Assembly: GCF_039907765.1 (NCBI RefSeq)
Contig: NZ_JARDJI010000010.1
Coordinates: 106,641-170,640, forward strand
Direction: 5' to 3'
Source of the DNA: Aminobacter sp039907765
GTDB lineage: Bacteria > Pseudomonadota > Alphaproteobacteria > Rhizobiales > Rhizobiaceae
Length of the DNA: 64,000 bases
In this document: positions 32,703 to 40,845 of the stretch, in pieces
Position numbering within the stretch: the stretch's first letter is position 1
Layout of the letters: each line of letters opens with the position of its first letter
The notes under the pieces: model-generated
Seen by the model: only the letters and a program-made list of their open reading frames with translations
What the model was told of the DNA's origin: nothing
Database searches by the model: none
Position numbers and translations under genes: made by a program

Positions 32703-33737
32703 ATGGGTTTCAAGGTTGCGATCGTCGGCGCCACGGGCAATGTGGGCCGCGAAATGCTCAATATCCTCGAGGAACGCGGCTTCCCCGCCAGCGAGGTGGT
32801 TCCGCTCGCCTCGCGCCGCAGCCAGGGCACCGAGGTGTCCTATGGCGACAAGACGCTGAAGGTGAAGGCGCTCGACACCTACGACTTCTCCGACACCGAC
32901 ATCTGCCTGATGTCGGCCGGCGGCAACATCTCCAAGGAATGGTCGCCCAAGATCGGCAAGCAGGGCTGCGTCGTCATCGACAACTCCTCGGCTTGGCGCT
33001 ATGACGCCGAAGTGCCGCTGATCGTGCCGGAGGTGAACCCCGACGCCATCGCCGGCTTCACCAAGAAGAACATCATCGCCAACCCGAACTGCTCGACCGC
33101 CCAGATGGTGGTGGCGCTGAAGCCGCTGCACGACAAGGCGAAGATCAAGCGCGTCGTCGTCTCGACCTACCAGTCGGTTTCGGGCGCCGGCAAGGAAGGC
33201 ATGGACGAGCTGTTCACCCAGACGCGCGCCGTCTTCGTCGCCGATCCGGTGGAAGCCAAGAAGTTCACCAAGCGCATCGCCTTCAACGTCATTCCCCACA
33301 TCGACGTCTTCATGGAGGACGGCTACACCAAGGAAGAGTGGAAGATGGTGGCCGAGACCAAGAAGATGCTCGACCCCAAGATCAAGCTGACGGCCACCGC
33401 CGTGCGCGTGCCGGTGTTCATCGGCCACTCCGAAGCCGTCAACATCGAGTTCGAGGACCCGATCACCGCCGACGAGGCGCGCGACATCCTGCGCGAGGCG
33501 CCCGGCTGCCTGGTCATCGACAAGCGCGAGGACGGCGGCTACGCCACCCCGGTCGAAACCGCCGGCGAGGACGCCACCTACATCTCGCGCATCCGCGAGG
33601 ACGGCACGGTCGAGAACGGCCTCGCCATGTGGATCGTCTCCGACAATCTGCGCAAGGGCGCGGCCCTCAACGCCGTGCAGATCGCCGAGCTCCTGGTCGC
33701 GCGCGGCCTGATCAAGCCGAAGCAGAAGGCAGCCTGA
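32703..33737 (+). CDS. asd: Asd, aspartate-semialdehyde dehydrogenase
   Basis: A 344-residue NADP-dependent enzyme that makes aspartate semialdehyde for lysine (with DapF at 48240), threonine and methionine. Seen are the nucleotide-binding VAIVGATGNVGREML (5-19), the SAGGNISKEWSPK loop, and NPNCSTAQ with the catalytic Cys at 130; LTATAVRVPVFIGHSEAVNIEFE lies in the C-terminal half. Start at ATG 32703, seven bases after AGGAG. The leader upstream suggests amino-acid-dependent control. The broken acetyltransferase gene follows four bases after the stop. Confidence 0.97.
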   Translation: MGFKVAIVGATGNVGREMLNILEERGFPASEVVPLASRRSQGTEVSYGDKTLKVKALDTYDFSDTDICLMSAGGNISKEWSPKIGKQGCVVIDNSSAWRYDAEVPLIVPEVNPDAIAGFTKKNIIANPNCSTAQMVVALKPLHDKAKIKRVVVSTYQSVSGAGKEGMDELFTQTRAVFVADPVEAKKFTKRIAFNVIPHIDVFMEDGYTKEEWKMVAETKKMLDPKIKLTATAVRVPVFIGHSEAVNIEFEDPITADEARDILREAPGCLVIDKREDGGYATPVETAGEDATYISRIREDGTVENGLAMWIVSDNLRKGAALNAVQIAELLVARGLIKPKQKAA

Positions 33738-33741
33738 CGGC

Positions 33742-34218
33742 ATGACCGATGTCGTGCTGCGTCCGGCCGAGGCCCATGACGCAGGCGACATCGCCCGCAT
33801 CCTGAGGGCGGCACTCGCCGCCTTCGACTAGATGCCGCAACTGCACACGCCGGATGAAGACCTGCATTTCGTCCGGCATGTTCTCCTCGCCCACCAGCAA
33901 CTCACCGTCGCAGCCTGCGAGGGCCGCATCGTCGGCTTTGTCTCGGTCAAGGACGACCGGATCGAGCAGCTCTACCTCGACCCCGCCTTTACCGGCCGCG
34001 GCATCGGCAGCCGCCTCTTGCGCCATGCCACATCAGGCATGCCGCGCGTCCAGCTCCATTGCTTCCAGGCCAATTCAGGCGCCAGGCGCTTCTACCAACG
34101 CCACGGCTTCGCCGCGGAAACCTTCGGCGACGGCTCCGGCAACGAAGAAAGCCTGCCGGATGTTCTTTATGTTCGCGAAGCCTCCGCCATTCGAACTGGT
34201 CATCGCTTCGTCCCGTAG
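33742..34218 (+). pseudogene. GNAT acetyltransferase interrupted by a TAG codon
   Basis: The frame from ATG 33742 reads MTDVVLRPAEAHDAGDIARI then LRAALAAFD, then TAG (33829-33831), and continues in the same frame with MPQLHTPDEDLHFVRHVLLA and the acetyl-CoA site LYLDPAFTGRGIGSRLLRHA. Related acetyltransferases have FDWMP here, so one base change TGG to TAG explains the stop. The ATG right after the stop could restart translation and give a 128-residue product lacking the first strand and helix. The rest is intact, so the lesion looks recent, or it could be a sequencing error. Confidence 0.75.
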
Positions 34219-34318
34219 CTTCTGAACCACCTGACGAAATCACCGCCCATGTCGCGATTGGAGGATGACATCTGGCTGTCCTGCGGCACACTATCCGGCG
34301 CAAAGAGGTACCTGCCAC

Positions 34319-35224
34319 ATGATCGTCCGTCCGCGCACGAACCTGCTCAAGCTGTTCTTCGTCATGCGCGGTTCGGTCGTGCCGCGCATCCTGCCGCAGA
34401 TCATCGGCTTTGCCGGCTACGGCGCCGTGGTGGTGGTGGCCGTCAGGCTGCTCGGTCTCGAATTCGGCAATGCCGGCGTGGCGCCGTTCGCCCTGCTCGG
34501 CGTGGCGCTGTCCATCTATCTCGGCTTCCGCAACAACGCCGCCTACGACCGCTGGTGGGAGGCGCGCAAGCTATGGGGCCAGCTCGTCTTCGAGATCCGC
34601 AACTTTTCGCGCGCAGCCACAGCGATGATTTCCGACCGGGCCGAGTTGCGGCCGCTGCTGATGGACGCCCTGGCCTTCTGCCATTTCCTCCGCGGCGAAC
34701 TGCGCCGGGTCGACACGCGCGAGGCGGCGCGGCCTTTCATCGGCGACGCTGTCGATGAAATCCATGCCGCCACCAACCGGCCGGACGCCGTGATGCGGCG
34801 CATGGGCCAGAATATCGCGGCGCTGAAGCGGGCCAAGGCGCTGGAGGCGATGGACTACCGCATCCTCGACGAAAGGCTGTCGGCCATCGCCGCCCTCCAG
34901 GCCGGCTGCGAGCGCATCATGGGCACGCCGCTGCCCTTCGCCTATACGCTGCTCCTGCAGCGCACCGCCTACATCTTCTGCCTGCTCCTGCCCTTCGGCC
35001 TGGCGGGTTCCGTCGGCTGGGCGACGCCGCTGTTCACGGCGCTCATCGCCTACACCTTCTTCGGCCTCGACGCGCTGTCGGAGGAACTGGAAGACCCGTT
35101 CGGCATGGAGGCCAACGACCTCGCGCTCGACGGGCTCTGCCGTGTCTGCGAGATCTCCGTGTTCGAGGCGCTGGGCGAGACGCCGCCGCAGATGCTCGCC
35201 GCCGAGAACTATTTCTATTCGTGA
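34319..35224 (+). CDS. Bestrophin-family (YneE-type) membrane protein
   Basis: A 301-residue protein with four main membrane segments. The typical bestrophin part YLGFRNNAAYDRWWEARKLWGQLVFEIRNFSR (about 63-95) and LPFGLAGSVGWATPLFTALIAYTFFGLDALSEELEDPFG (about 222-260) are present. Bacterial members form pentameric channels, reported for anions or sodium. Start at ATG 34319 after AAGAGG. The 3' end overlaps the convergent ACT-domain gene by ten bases. Confidence 0.88.
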   Translation: MIVRPRTNLLKLFFVMRGSVVPRILPQIIGFAGYGAVVVVAVRLLGLEFGNAGVAPFALLGVALSIYLGFRNNAAYDRWWEARKLWGQLVFEIRNFSRAATAMISDRAELRPLLMDALAFCHFLRGELRRVDTREAARPFIGDAVDEIHAATNRPDAVMRRMGQNIAALKRAKALEAMDYRILDERLSAIAALQAGCERIMGTPLPFAYTLLLQRTAYIFCLLLPFGLAGSVGWATPLFTALIAYTFFGLDALSEELEDPFGMEANDLALDGLCRVCEISVFEALGETPPQMLAAENYFYS

Positions 35225-35631
35225 GGCCGGGCGGCCTCTGCCGCCAGTTGCTTGAGCAAGACCATGGCCTCGTCGGCCCGGGCGGCCGGCACGAAAAGAT
35301 GGTCGTGGTAGAAGGCCGAGACCGGATTTACACCCATGCCAGCGGCGGCGAGGTGCGTGGTGATCGCGGCGAGGAAGCCGACCGCCTCCAGCGACGAATG
35401 AATGTCGAGCGTCACCATCCGGCATGCGAAGGCTGCCTCGACGCCGGCATTGCGCGCATCCTCCTCGCGCAAGATGAGCGTCGTCCCCTCGGCTTCGCGA
35501 AAGCTCATCACCGCATCCACACCGGCAGGCATCGGCGTTCCGCGCGGCACCGTGGCGAAGACATAGACATCGGGCGCAAGGTGCGGCGCCATGGAAGCCA
35601 GGAGAAGCTGGAGGTCGGTCTCGCCGCTCAT
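35215..35631 (-). CDS. ACT-domain protein
   Basis: A 138-residue protein with two ACT-like halves: LLLASMAPHLAPDVYVFATVPRG and RMVTLDIHSSLEAVGFLAAITTHLAAAGMGVNPVSAFYHDHLFVPAARADEAMVLLKQL. Proteins of this type bind amino acids, but a regulated enzyme or partner is not visible here. Start at ATG 35631 (MSGETDLQ). The ten-base overlap with bestrophin is at the stop-codon ends of both genes. Confidence 0.82.
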   Translation of the reverse strand: MSGETDLQLLLASMAPHLAPDVYVFATVPRGTPMPAGVDAVMSFREAEGTTLILREEDARNAGVEAAFACRMVTLDIHSSLEAVGFLAAITTHLAAAGMGVNPVSAFYHDHLFVPAARADEAMVLLKQLAAEAARPHE

Positions 35632-35828
35632 TGTTGCCTCGCCGTACGCGCATGGGTCGATCGGCCCAATTCGACGCCGAAGGTGAGATGTCGGAGACGA
35701 GGGGTCAAGCACAGACCCGAAACTGCTTCCATTCGCGAGAAAGGCCGCACTCCCGAAAATGTCGCAGCAGCCGGCGATTTTCCGCCGCTGGCGAAAATGC
35801 TAACTCTCCACCCAAGCTGAAGGTTTGC

Positions 35829-36209
35829 ATGATCGCACTTGCTCGCAAGAGATGGAGTATCGGGGCCGCGCTCGCCGTGGCGCTGATCGTCATGCTGAAG
35901 ACCACGGCGGGTGCGCTCACGCTCGGCCAGGGCTCCCCGCCGCTCGACATGTTCGGCAATCCGCTCTGCATCACCTCGATCGCAGACCACACGGCACCGG
36001 CCAAGAGCAACCACGCGAGCCTGCCGCAATGCTGCACGCTCGGCTGCAACATGTTCGCCACGCCGATGGCTTCGCCGCCGGATGGCGCCGCCCTTCCCGC
36101 CGGGCGGTTGCGCGACGTGGCCGTCGTGGTCCAGCCTGCGCGGCTCGCCCCGCCGACGGCACCGGACCACGACCCGGGCAGGCCGCGTGCACCGCCGATG
36201 GCCGCCTGA
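35829..36209 (+). CDS. Small exported Cys-containing protein beside copper genes (DUF2946-like)
   Basis: A 126-residue protein with an N-terminal hydrophobic export segment (WSIGAALAVALIVMLKTTAGA) and the polar segment LDMFGNPLCITSIADH, then SLPQCCTLGCNMFATPM. The spaced cysteines, histidines and methionines suit metal binding, as in DUF2946-type proteins near copper genes. Start at ATG 35829. It is followed 88 bp later by the PCuAC chaperone. The family name is tentative; position in the copper unit is the stronger argument. Confidence 0.65.
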   Translation: MIALARKRWSIGAALAVALIVMLKTTAGALTLGQGSPPLDMFGNPLCITSIADHTAPAKSNHASLPQCCTLGCNMFATPMASPPDGAALPAGRLRDVAVVVQPARLAPPTAPDHDPGRPRAPPMAA

Positions 36210-36297
36210 CGCCCGCAGCCGCGACCGAGCGGCCACCCGACCTTCTGAATCAAGTCATGCGCCGCCAGTACCGGCGCCATTGCCATCGGAGTTCCAG

Positions 36298-36828
36298 ATG
36301 AACATTTCCGCCCCCGCCATCGCGCGCCCGCTTTTCGGCAGCATCGAACAGCGCCTCGGCATCTTCGTCCTTGCCCTGACATTGCTGTTTGCAACGGCCC
36401 ACGGCCTCTTCGCTCACGAATTCAAGGGCGGCCAGCTCGAAATCGACCACCCCTGGTCTCGCGCAACGCCGCCCGGAGCGCGCGTCGCGGGCGGCTACCT
36501 CGTCATCAAGAACAAGGGCGGCGAGGCCGACCGCCTGGTCTCGATCCAGTCCGACATCTCCGACAAGGCCGAGATCCACGAGATGAGCGTCGGCGCCGAC
36601 GGCGTCATGAAGATGCGCCAGATCACCGACGGCGTCGAAATCCCGGCCGGCGGCGAGGTCGCCTTCAAGTCCGGCTCCTACCACATCATGTTCATCGGCC
36701 TGAAGGCGCCGGTGAAGGAGGGCGGGAAGTTCCGGGGCACGCTGACCTTCGAGAAGGCCGGAACGGTGACGGTCGAGTTCGCGGTCGACAAGATGGGCGG
36801 CCAGAGCCAGGACCACTCGGGCCACTGA
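36298..36828 (+). CDS. Periplasmic copper chaperone PCuAC
   Basis: A 176-residue exported protein: signal/anchor segment at about 20-40, then LEIDHPWSRATPPGARVAGGYLVIKNKGG and the copper site HEM at 94-96, MKM near 104-106 and HIM at 129-131, in the H-M...H-x-M spacing of PCuAC. The family carries Cu(I) to the CuA site of cytochrome oxidase. The gene stop is one base from the CopC-CopD start, so the two are translated together. Ends in a His-rich tail (DHSGH). Confidence 0.92.
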   Translation: MNISAPAIARPLFGSIEQRLGIFVLALTLLFATAHGLFAHEFKGGQLEIDHPWSRATPPGARVAGGYLVIKNKGGEADRLVSIQSDISDKAEIHEMSVGADGVMKMRQITDGVEIPAGGEVAFKSGSYHIMFIGLKAPVKEGGKFRGTLTFEKAGTVTVEFAVDKMGGQSQDHSGH

Positions 36829-36829
36829 C

Positions 36830-38479
36830 ATGGTGAGCGCGCGCCGTCCTTCACGTCCCGGGACCAGCCTTGCCGGGATTGACGCGCGCCTGCCGCTGCT
36901 GATCTGCTGCCTCGTCGTCGCGGTCGCGGCCTTCCTCGGCACAACGGCGACGGCGAACGCCCATGCATCGCTGTTGCGCTCGACACCGAACGAGGGCGTC
37001 GTGCTTCCGGCTGCACCCGCCGAGATCGTGCTCGGCTTCAGCGAAGCCGTGATGCCGCTCGTCATCGAGCTTTCGGCGCCCGACGGCGGCGCGGCGCGGC
37101 TGGCGGCCAAGGCCGTCGGCACCGATCTGACGATCGCTTGGCCCGCGCAGGACACCGCGGGCACCTACCTGCTTTCCTGGCGCGCCGTTTCCGCCGACGG
37201 TCATCCCGTCGGCGGCGCACTGTCCTTCTCCATCGGCAGACCGAGCGCAACACCGCCCACCGCGGCCGAGCCGAACGACGGCGCGCGCACCTTCGCCATC
37301 TGGAGCGCCAGGCTGGCACTCTATCTCGGCCTGTTCCTCGGCGTCGGCGGCGCCTTTGCGCTCGCCTGGCTGGAGCCCGGCAAGAACTCTGGCCGCGGCG
37401 CCACGGCTGCGTTTGTGGTGCTCGGCCTGATTGCCGCGCCGGTCTCCTTCGGGCTCCAGGGGCTCGATGCAATGGGGGCGCCGCTCGGTTTTTTCGGCAG
37501 CGTGATGGCCTGGCAGGCGGCGACAGCGACCAGCTACGGCTCGACCACGACCATGGCCTTCCTGGCATTGGCAATGGCTCTGCCGGCGCTGGCCGTCACG
37601 GGCCGGCCGGCGCGCTGGTTGTCGCTCGGTGGCCTGGCGGGCACAGGCATGGCGCTGGCGGCAAGCGGCCATGCCAGCGCCGCTGCCCCGCAATGGCTGA
37701 CTGTGCCGATGGTGTTCGTCCATGGCACGGGCATCGCCTTCTGGACCGGCGCGCTGCTGCCGCTCGGCCTTGCCTGGCGCGAGGGCGGCGAAGCCGCGGA
37801 AGCCGCGTTGCGGCGGTTCTCCATGGCCATCCCCTATGTATTGGCTGCGCTCCTTGCTGCCGGGCTGGTGCTGGCAATCGTCCAGGTCGAAACGCCGCTT
37901 GCGCTCTGGCGCTCGGATTACGGCCGGCTGCTGTTGCTGAAGCTCGCGCTGGCGGCGCTTCTGCTGCTGCTCGCAGGCATCAACCGCTGGCGCCTGACCA
38001 GGCCGGCGCTGGCCGAGCAGGCGGCCGCCCAACGCTGGCTGGTGCGCAGCATCGCGGTGGAGACGATGCTGATGGTGGCGATCCTCGGCGTCGTCGCCGG
38101 TTTCCGCTTCACGCCGCCGCCGCGCGTACTGGCGATCGAAGCGGCCGAGCCCGCCGCGACCCATATCCATGCGGCCGAGGCCATGGCCGATCTCGCCATC
38201 AGCCCCGGCCATGCCGGCAGGGCGAGCGCTTCGATCGTGGTGATGACCGGCGACTTCGGCCCGCTGGATGCACGCGGCGTGATGCTCAGGCTAAGCCGGC
38301 CCGGATCCGCCGAGATCAAGGCAGAGGGCTACAAGCCCGGCGACGGCACGTGGCGCATCGACGACCTCGACCTGCCGGCGGCAGGCACATGGAGCGTCGC
38401 CATCGACGTCGACATCTCGGACAGCCGGCGGACGACGCTGAACGGCGACGTGCTGATCCGGCCGGAGCCCGGCTGGTAG
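36830..38479 (+). CDS. CopC-CopD fusion, copper import protein
   Basis: A 549-residue protein. After a signal sequence ending near NAHASLL comes a CopC domain (about 44-135; first His of the mature protein is in AHASLLRSTPNEG, second in SADGHPVGGALSF) that binds Cu(II). Then follows CopD with about eight membrane spans (145-425) and a C-terminal periplasmic part (450-549). The fused form (YcnJ/YobA type) brings copper into the cell. Its place after PCuAC suggests copper supply for cytochrome oxidase. Confidence 0.9.
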   Translation: MVSARRPSRPGTSLAGIDARLPLLICCLVVAVAAFLGTTATANAHASLLRSTPNEGVVLPAAPAEIVLGFSEAVMPLVIELSAPDGGAARLAAKAVGTDLTIAWPAQDTAGTYLLSWRAVSADGHPVGGALSFSIGRPSATPPTAAEPNDGARTFAIWSARLALYLGLFLGVGGAFALAWLEPGKNSGRGATAAFVVLGLIAAPVSFGLQGLDAMGAPLGFFGSVMAWQAATATSYGSTTTMAFLALAMALPALAVTGRPARWLSLGGLAGTGMALAASGHASAAAPQWLTVPMVFVHGTGIAFWTGALLPLGLAWREGGEAAEAALRRFSMAIPYVLAALLAAGLVLAIVQVETPLALWRSDYGRLLLLKLALAALLLLLAGINRWRLTRPALAEQAAAQRWLVRSIAVETMLMVAILGVVAGFRFTPPPRVLAIEAAEPAATHIHAAEAMADLAISPGHAGRASASIVVMTGDFGPLDARGVMLRLSRPGSAEIKAEGYKPGDGTWRIDDLDLPAAGTWSVAIDVDISDSRRTTLNGDVLIRPEPGW

Positions 38480-38555
38480 TCGATACGGACGATGCCTCGC
38501 GGGCATCGCCGCCTATCTTGCCCGCCATCGATCCGGAATGCTCGGGAGCATGCGC

Positions 38556-39461
38556 ATGAAAATCCTCGTCATCGGCGGCACGGGCATGATCGGCGGCCAC
38601 ACGGCGGGCTATCTCAAGGGGCTCGGTAACGAAGTGGTGCTGGCGGCGCGCAAGCCGGCGCCTGAAACGACGCCGATGGCCGCATACCCGACCATCTACG
38701 GCGACTACACCAAGGGTGATTTCTCGGCCGCCGATCTCGCGCCCTTCGACGGCATCCTGTTTGCCGCCGGCAACGACATCCGCCACCTGCCCAAGGGCAC
38801 CGACGAGAACGAATTCTGGACCAAGATGCAGATCGAGGGCGTGCCGGCCTTCGTCGAGCTGGCGCGCAAGGCCGGCGTGCGCCGCGTCGTCCATATCGGC
38901 AGCTACTATCACCAGGTCATGCCCGACCTGGTCGAGACCAACGCCTATGTGCGCGGCCGCAGCCTGGCCGACGAGGGCGTGCGGTCGCTGGCGACCGACG
39001 ACTTCAACGTCTCGACGCTCAACCCGCCGTCGATCGTCGGCCATGTGAAGGGCCTGCCCACCAAGCGCTACGAGACGCTGATGGCCTATGCGCGCGGCGA
39101 GACGGCCCTGCCGGTCTTCGCCCCGCCAGGCGGCACCAACTACATGTCGGTGCAGTCGCTGGCGGAAGCCATCTGGGGCGCGTTCCAGCGCGCCGAGAGC
39201 GGCAAGGCCTATCTGGTCGGCGACGAGAACCTGACCTTCCAGCAGTATTTCCAGTCGCTGTTCGACGCCGTCGGCAATCCGCACCGGGTCGAGGAGCGCA
39301 ACGAGGAGCATCCGCTGCTGCCCGACTTCTTCATCGTTCCGGGACGTGGCAACATCCTCGCCTATGAGCCGGATCCCGAGGAGACCAGGCTGCTCGGCTA
39401 TCGCCGCAACGACGTGCAGCGGGCGCTGCGCGAGGTCTTCGCCCAGGTGTCCGGCGCATAG
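38556..39461 (+). CDS. NAD(P)-dependent epimerase/dehydratase-family protein
   Basis: About 301 residues with a Rossmann fold: KILVIGGTGMIGGHTAGYL (2-20, GxxGxxG). The later VHIGSYYHQV matches the SxxxY... active-site area only loosely (YYHQ), so catalytic type is uncertain. PPGGTNYMSVQSLAEAIWGAFQ follows. The Met at 38538 (MLGSMRMKIL) is an alternative start. With the SnoaL-like gene and the SDR gene it forms a same-strand run with gaps of 26 and 35 bases, a likely operon of unknown pathway. Confidence 0.82.
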   Translation: MKILVIGGTGMIGGHTAGYLKGLGNEVVLAARKPAPETTPMAAYPTIYGDYTKGDFSAADLAPFDGILFAAGNDIRHLPKGTDENEFWTKMQIEGVPAFVELARKAGVRRVVHIGSYYHQVMPDLVETNAYVRGRSLADEGVRSLATDDFNVSTLNPPSIVGHVKGLPTKRYETLMAYARGETALPVFAPPGGTNYMSVQSLAEAIWGAFQRAESGKAYLVGDENLTFQQYFQSLFDAVGNPHRVEERNEEHPLLPDFFIVPGRGNILAYEPDPEETRLLGYRRNDVQRALREVFAQVSGA

Positions 39462-39487
39462 CGCAACGACCGTTTGGAGGGGCAATC

Positions 39488-39931
39488 ATGGCCGACGACC
39501 AGGGCACGCTGCTCATGGAAGTGGCACTCCGGAGGGTGTCGGAACGCTATGCGCACGCGGTCGACAAGGGTGACGGCGCGTTGCTCGCGGCCCAGTTCAC
39601 CGCCGATGGCACGATCGTGGCGCCGCGCGGCACCTTCGAGGGGCCGGAGCAGATCCGCGGCATCCCGGCGATGCTCAGGGAGCGCTATCTCAAGACCTTC
39701 CACGCCGTGCTCAACCAGGTGGTCAAGCCGGTCGAGGGCGGTGCGGAAGGCGAGACGTACTGCATCGCCCGCCACTACTTCCGCGATCCCGCCGGCCGCT
39801 ATCTCTGCTACGAAATGACCATCCGCTACCAGGACCGATTTGCCAGGACGGCAGAGGGCTGGCGCCTTGCACGGCGCGAGCTGGCTGTGGTTGCGACCCA
39901 CACCTACGAGGCGCAGGAAACCCCAGCCTGA
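39488..39931 (+). CDS. SnoaL-like (NTF2-fold) protein
   Basis: A 147-residue protein. RYAHAVDKGDGALLAAQFTADGTIVAPRGTFEGPEQI at the start and YCIARHYFRDPAGRYLCYEMTIRYQDRFARTAEGWRLARREL at the end are the SnoaL_4 pattern found in dehydratases, isomerases and ligand-binding proteins. Start at ATG 39488 after TTTGGAGGGG. Neighbouring reductases suggest it works on the same small molecule. Confidence 0.85.
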   Translation: MADDQGTLLMEVALRRVSERYAHAVDKGDGALLAAQFTADGTIVAPRGTFEGPEQIRGIPAMLRERYLKTFHAVLNQVVKPVEGGAEGETYCIARHYFRDPAGRYLCYEMTIRYQDRFARTAEGWRLARRELAVVATHTYEAQETPA

Positions 39932-39966
39932 GGCCCGACCCCGATTTGCCGGTTGCGGAGGACAAG

Positions 39967-40845
39967 ATGACCAGCGCGGAAGAACTCTCGATACTCGGAC
40001 TGGCCGGCAAGGTGGCCATCGTCACCGGCGGCGGCGCCGGCATCGGCCGGGCGACGGCCGAGCTCTACGCCCGGGCCGGCATGAAGGTCGCGGTGGCCGA
40101 GATCGATCCGGCTCGCGCAGCCTCGGCGCGCACGGCCCTGGGGGACGACCATCTCGTCGTCGAGGCGGACGTGCGCAAGGCGGCCGACGTCGCCCGCGTC
40201 GTCGAGGCGGTCGGGGCGCGCTACGGCCGGCTCGACGTGCTGGTCAACAATGTCGGCGACTATCTCGGCTTCAAGACCCCGTTCGAGCAGTCGACCCAGG
40301 CGGAGTGGGACGCGCTCTACGGCATCAACCTGCTGCACATGTTCCACATGAGCAAGGCAGCGATCCCGCTGATGCGGGCAGGCGGCGCCGGGGGCAGCAT
40401 CATCAACGTGTCGACCATCGAGGCCTTCCGCGGCATCCCGATGACCGTCGTCTATTCGGCGTTCAAGGCGGCCGTCACCGGCTTCACCCAGAGCCTCGCC
40501 GTCGAGCTCGGCCAACATGGCATACGCGTCAACGCGATCGCGCCGGAGACCACCAATTCGGCGCAGATCGTAGCGACGCCCAGGGTGCCGCCGGAGAACC
40601 TGGAACACCTCAAACGCTGGTTTCCGATCGGCCGCTTCGGCGAAGGCGCAGACTCGGCGGGCGCAGCCCTCTTCCTGGCTTCGGACACGCTCTCCGGCTG
40701 GGTTTCCGGCACGACCATCCATGTCGACGGCGGCGTGCTCGCCGCGGGCGCCTGGATGCGCATGCCCGGTGACGACGCCTGGACGCACCTGCCGGTCATC
40801 GAGGCCGACGGCTACACGCCGCGGCCGCACGCCCGAAAGGGCTAG
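39967..40845 (+). CDS. Short-chain dehydrogenase/reductase (SDR)
   Basis: A 292-residue classical SDR. GKVAIVTGGGAGIGRATAELYARAG contains the cofactor motif TGxxxGIG, DVLVNNVGDYLGF the NNxG motif, IINVSTIEAF the serine and VVYSAFKAAVTGF the YxxxK. The C-terminal part is longer than usual (tail DDAWTHLPVIEADGYTPRPHARKG). Start at ATG 39967 after GCGGAGG; a TTG at 39946 is less likely. Last gene of the three-gene run; its stop lies next to the stop of the convergent signalling protein. Confidence 0.9.
   Translation: MTSAEELSILGLAGKVAIVTGGGAGIGRATAELYARAGMKVAVAEIDPARAASARTALGDDHLVVEADVRKAADVARVVEAVGARYGRLDVLVNNVGDYLGFKTPFEQSTQAEWDALYGINLLHMFHMSKAAIPLMRAGGAGGSIINVSTIEAFRGIPMTVVYSAFKAAVTGFTQSLAVELGQHGIRVNAIAPETTNSAQIVATPRVPPENLEHLKRWFPIGRFGEGADSAGAALFLASDTLSGWVSGTTIHVDGGVLAAGAWMRMPGDDAWTHLPVIEADGYTPRPHARKG

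Noticed and set aside
35740..35810. ATTTTC/GAAAAT inverted repeat before the copper genes as an operator
   Set aside because: The arms are imperfect (an extra C) and no known copper-regulator site matches; too weak to list as a feature.
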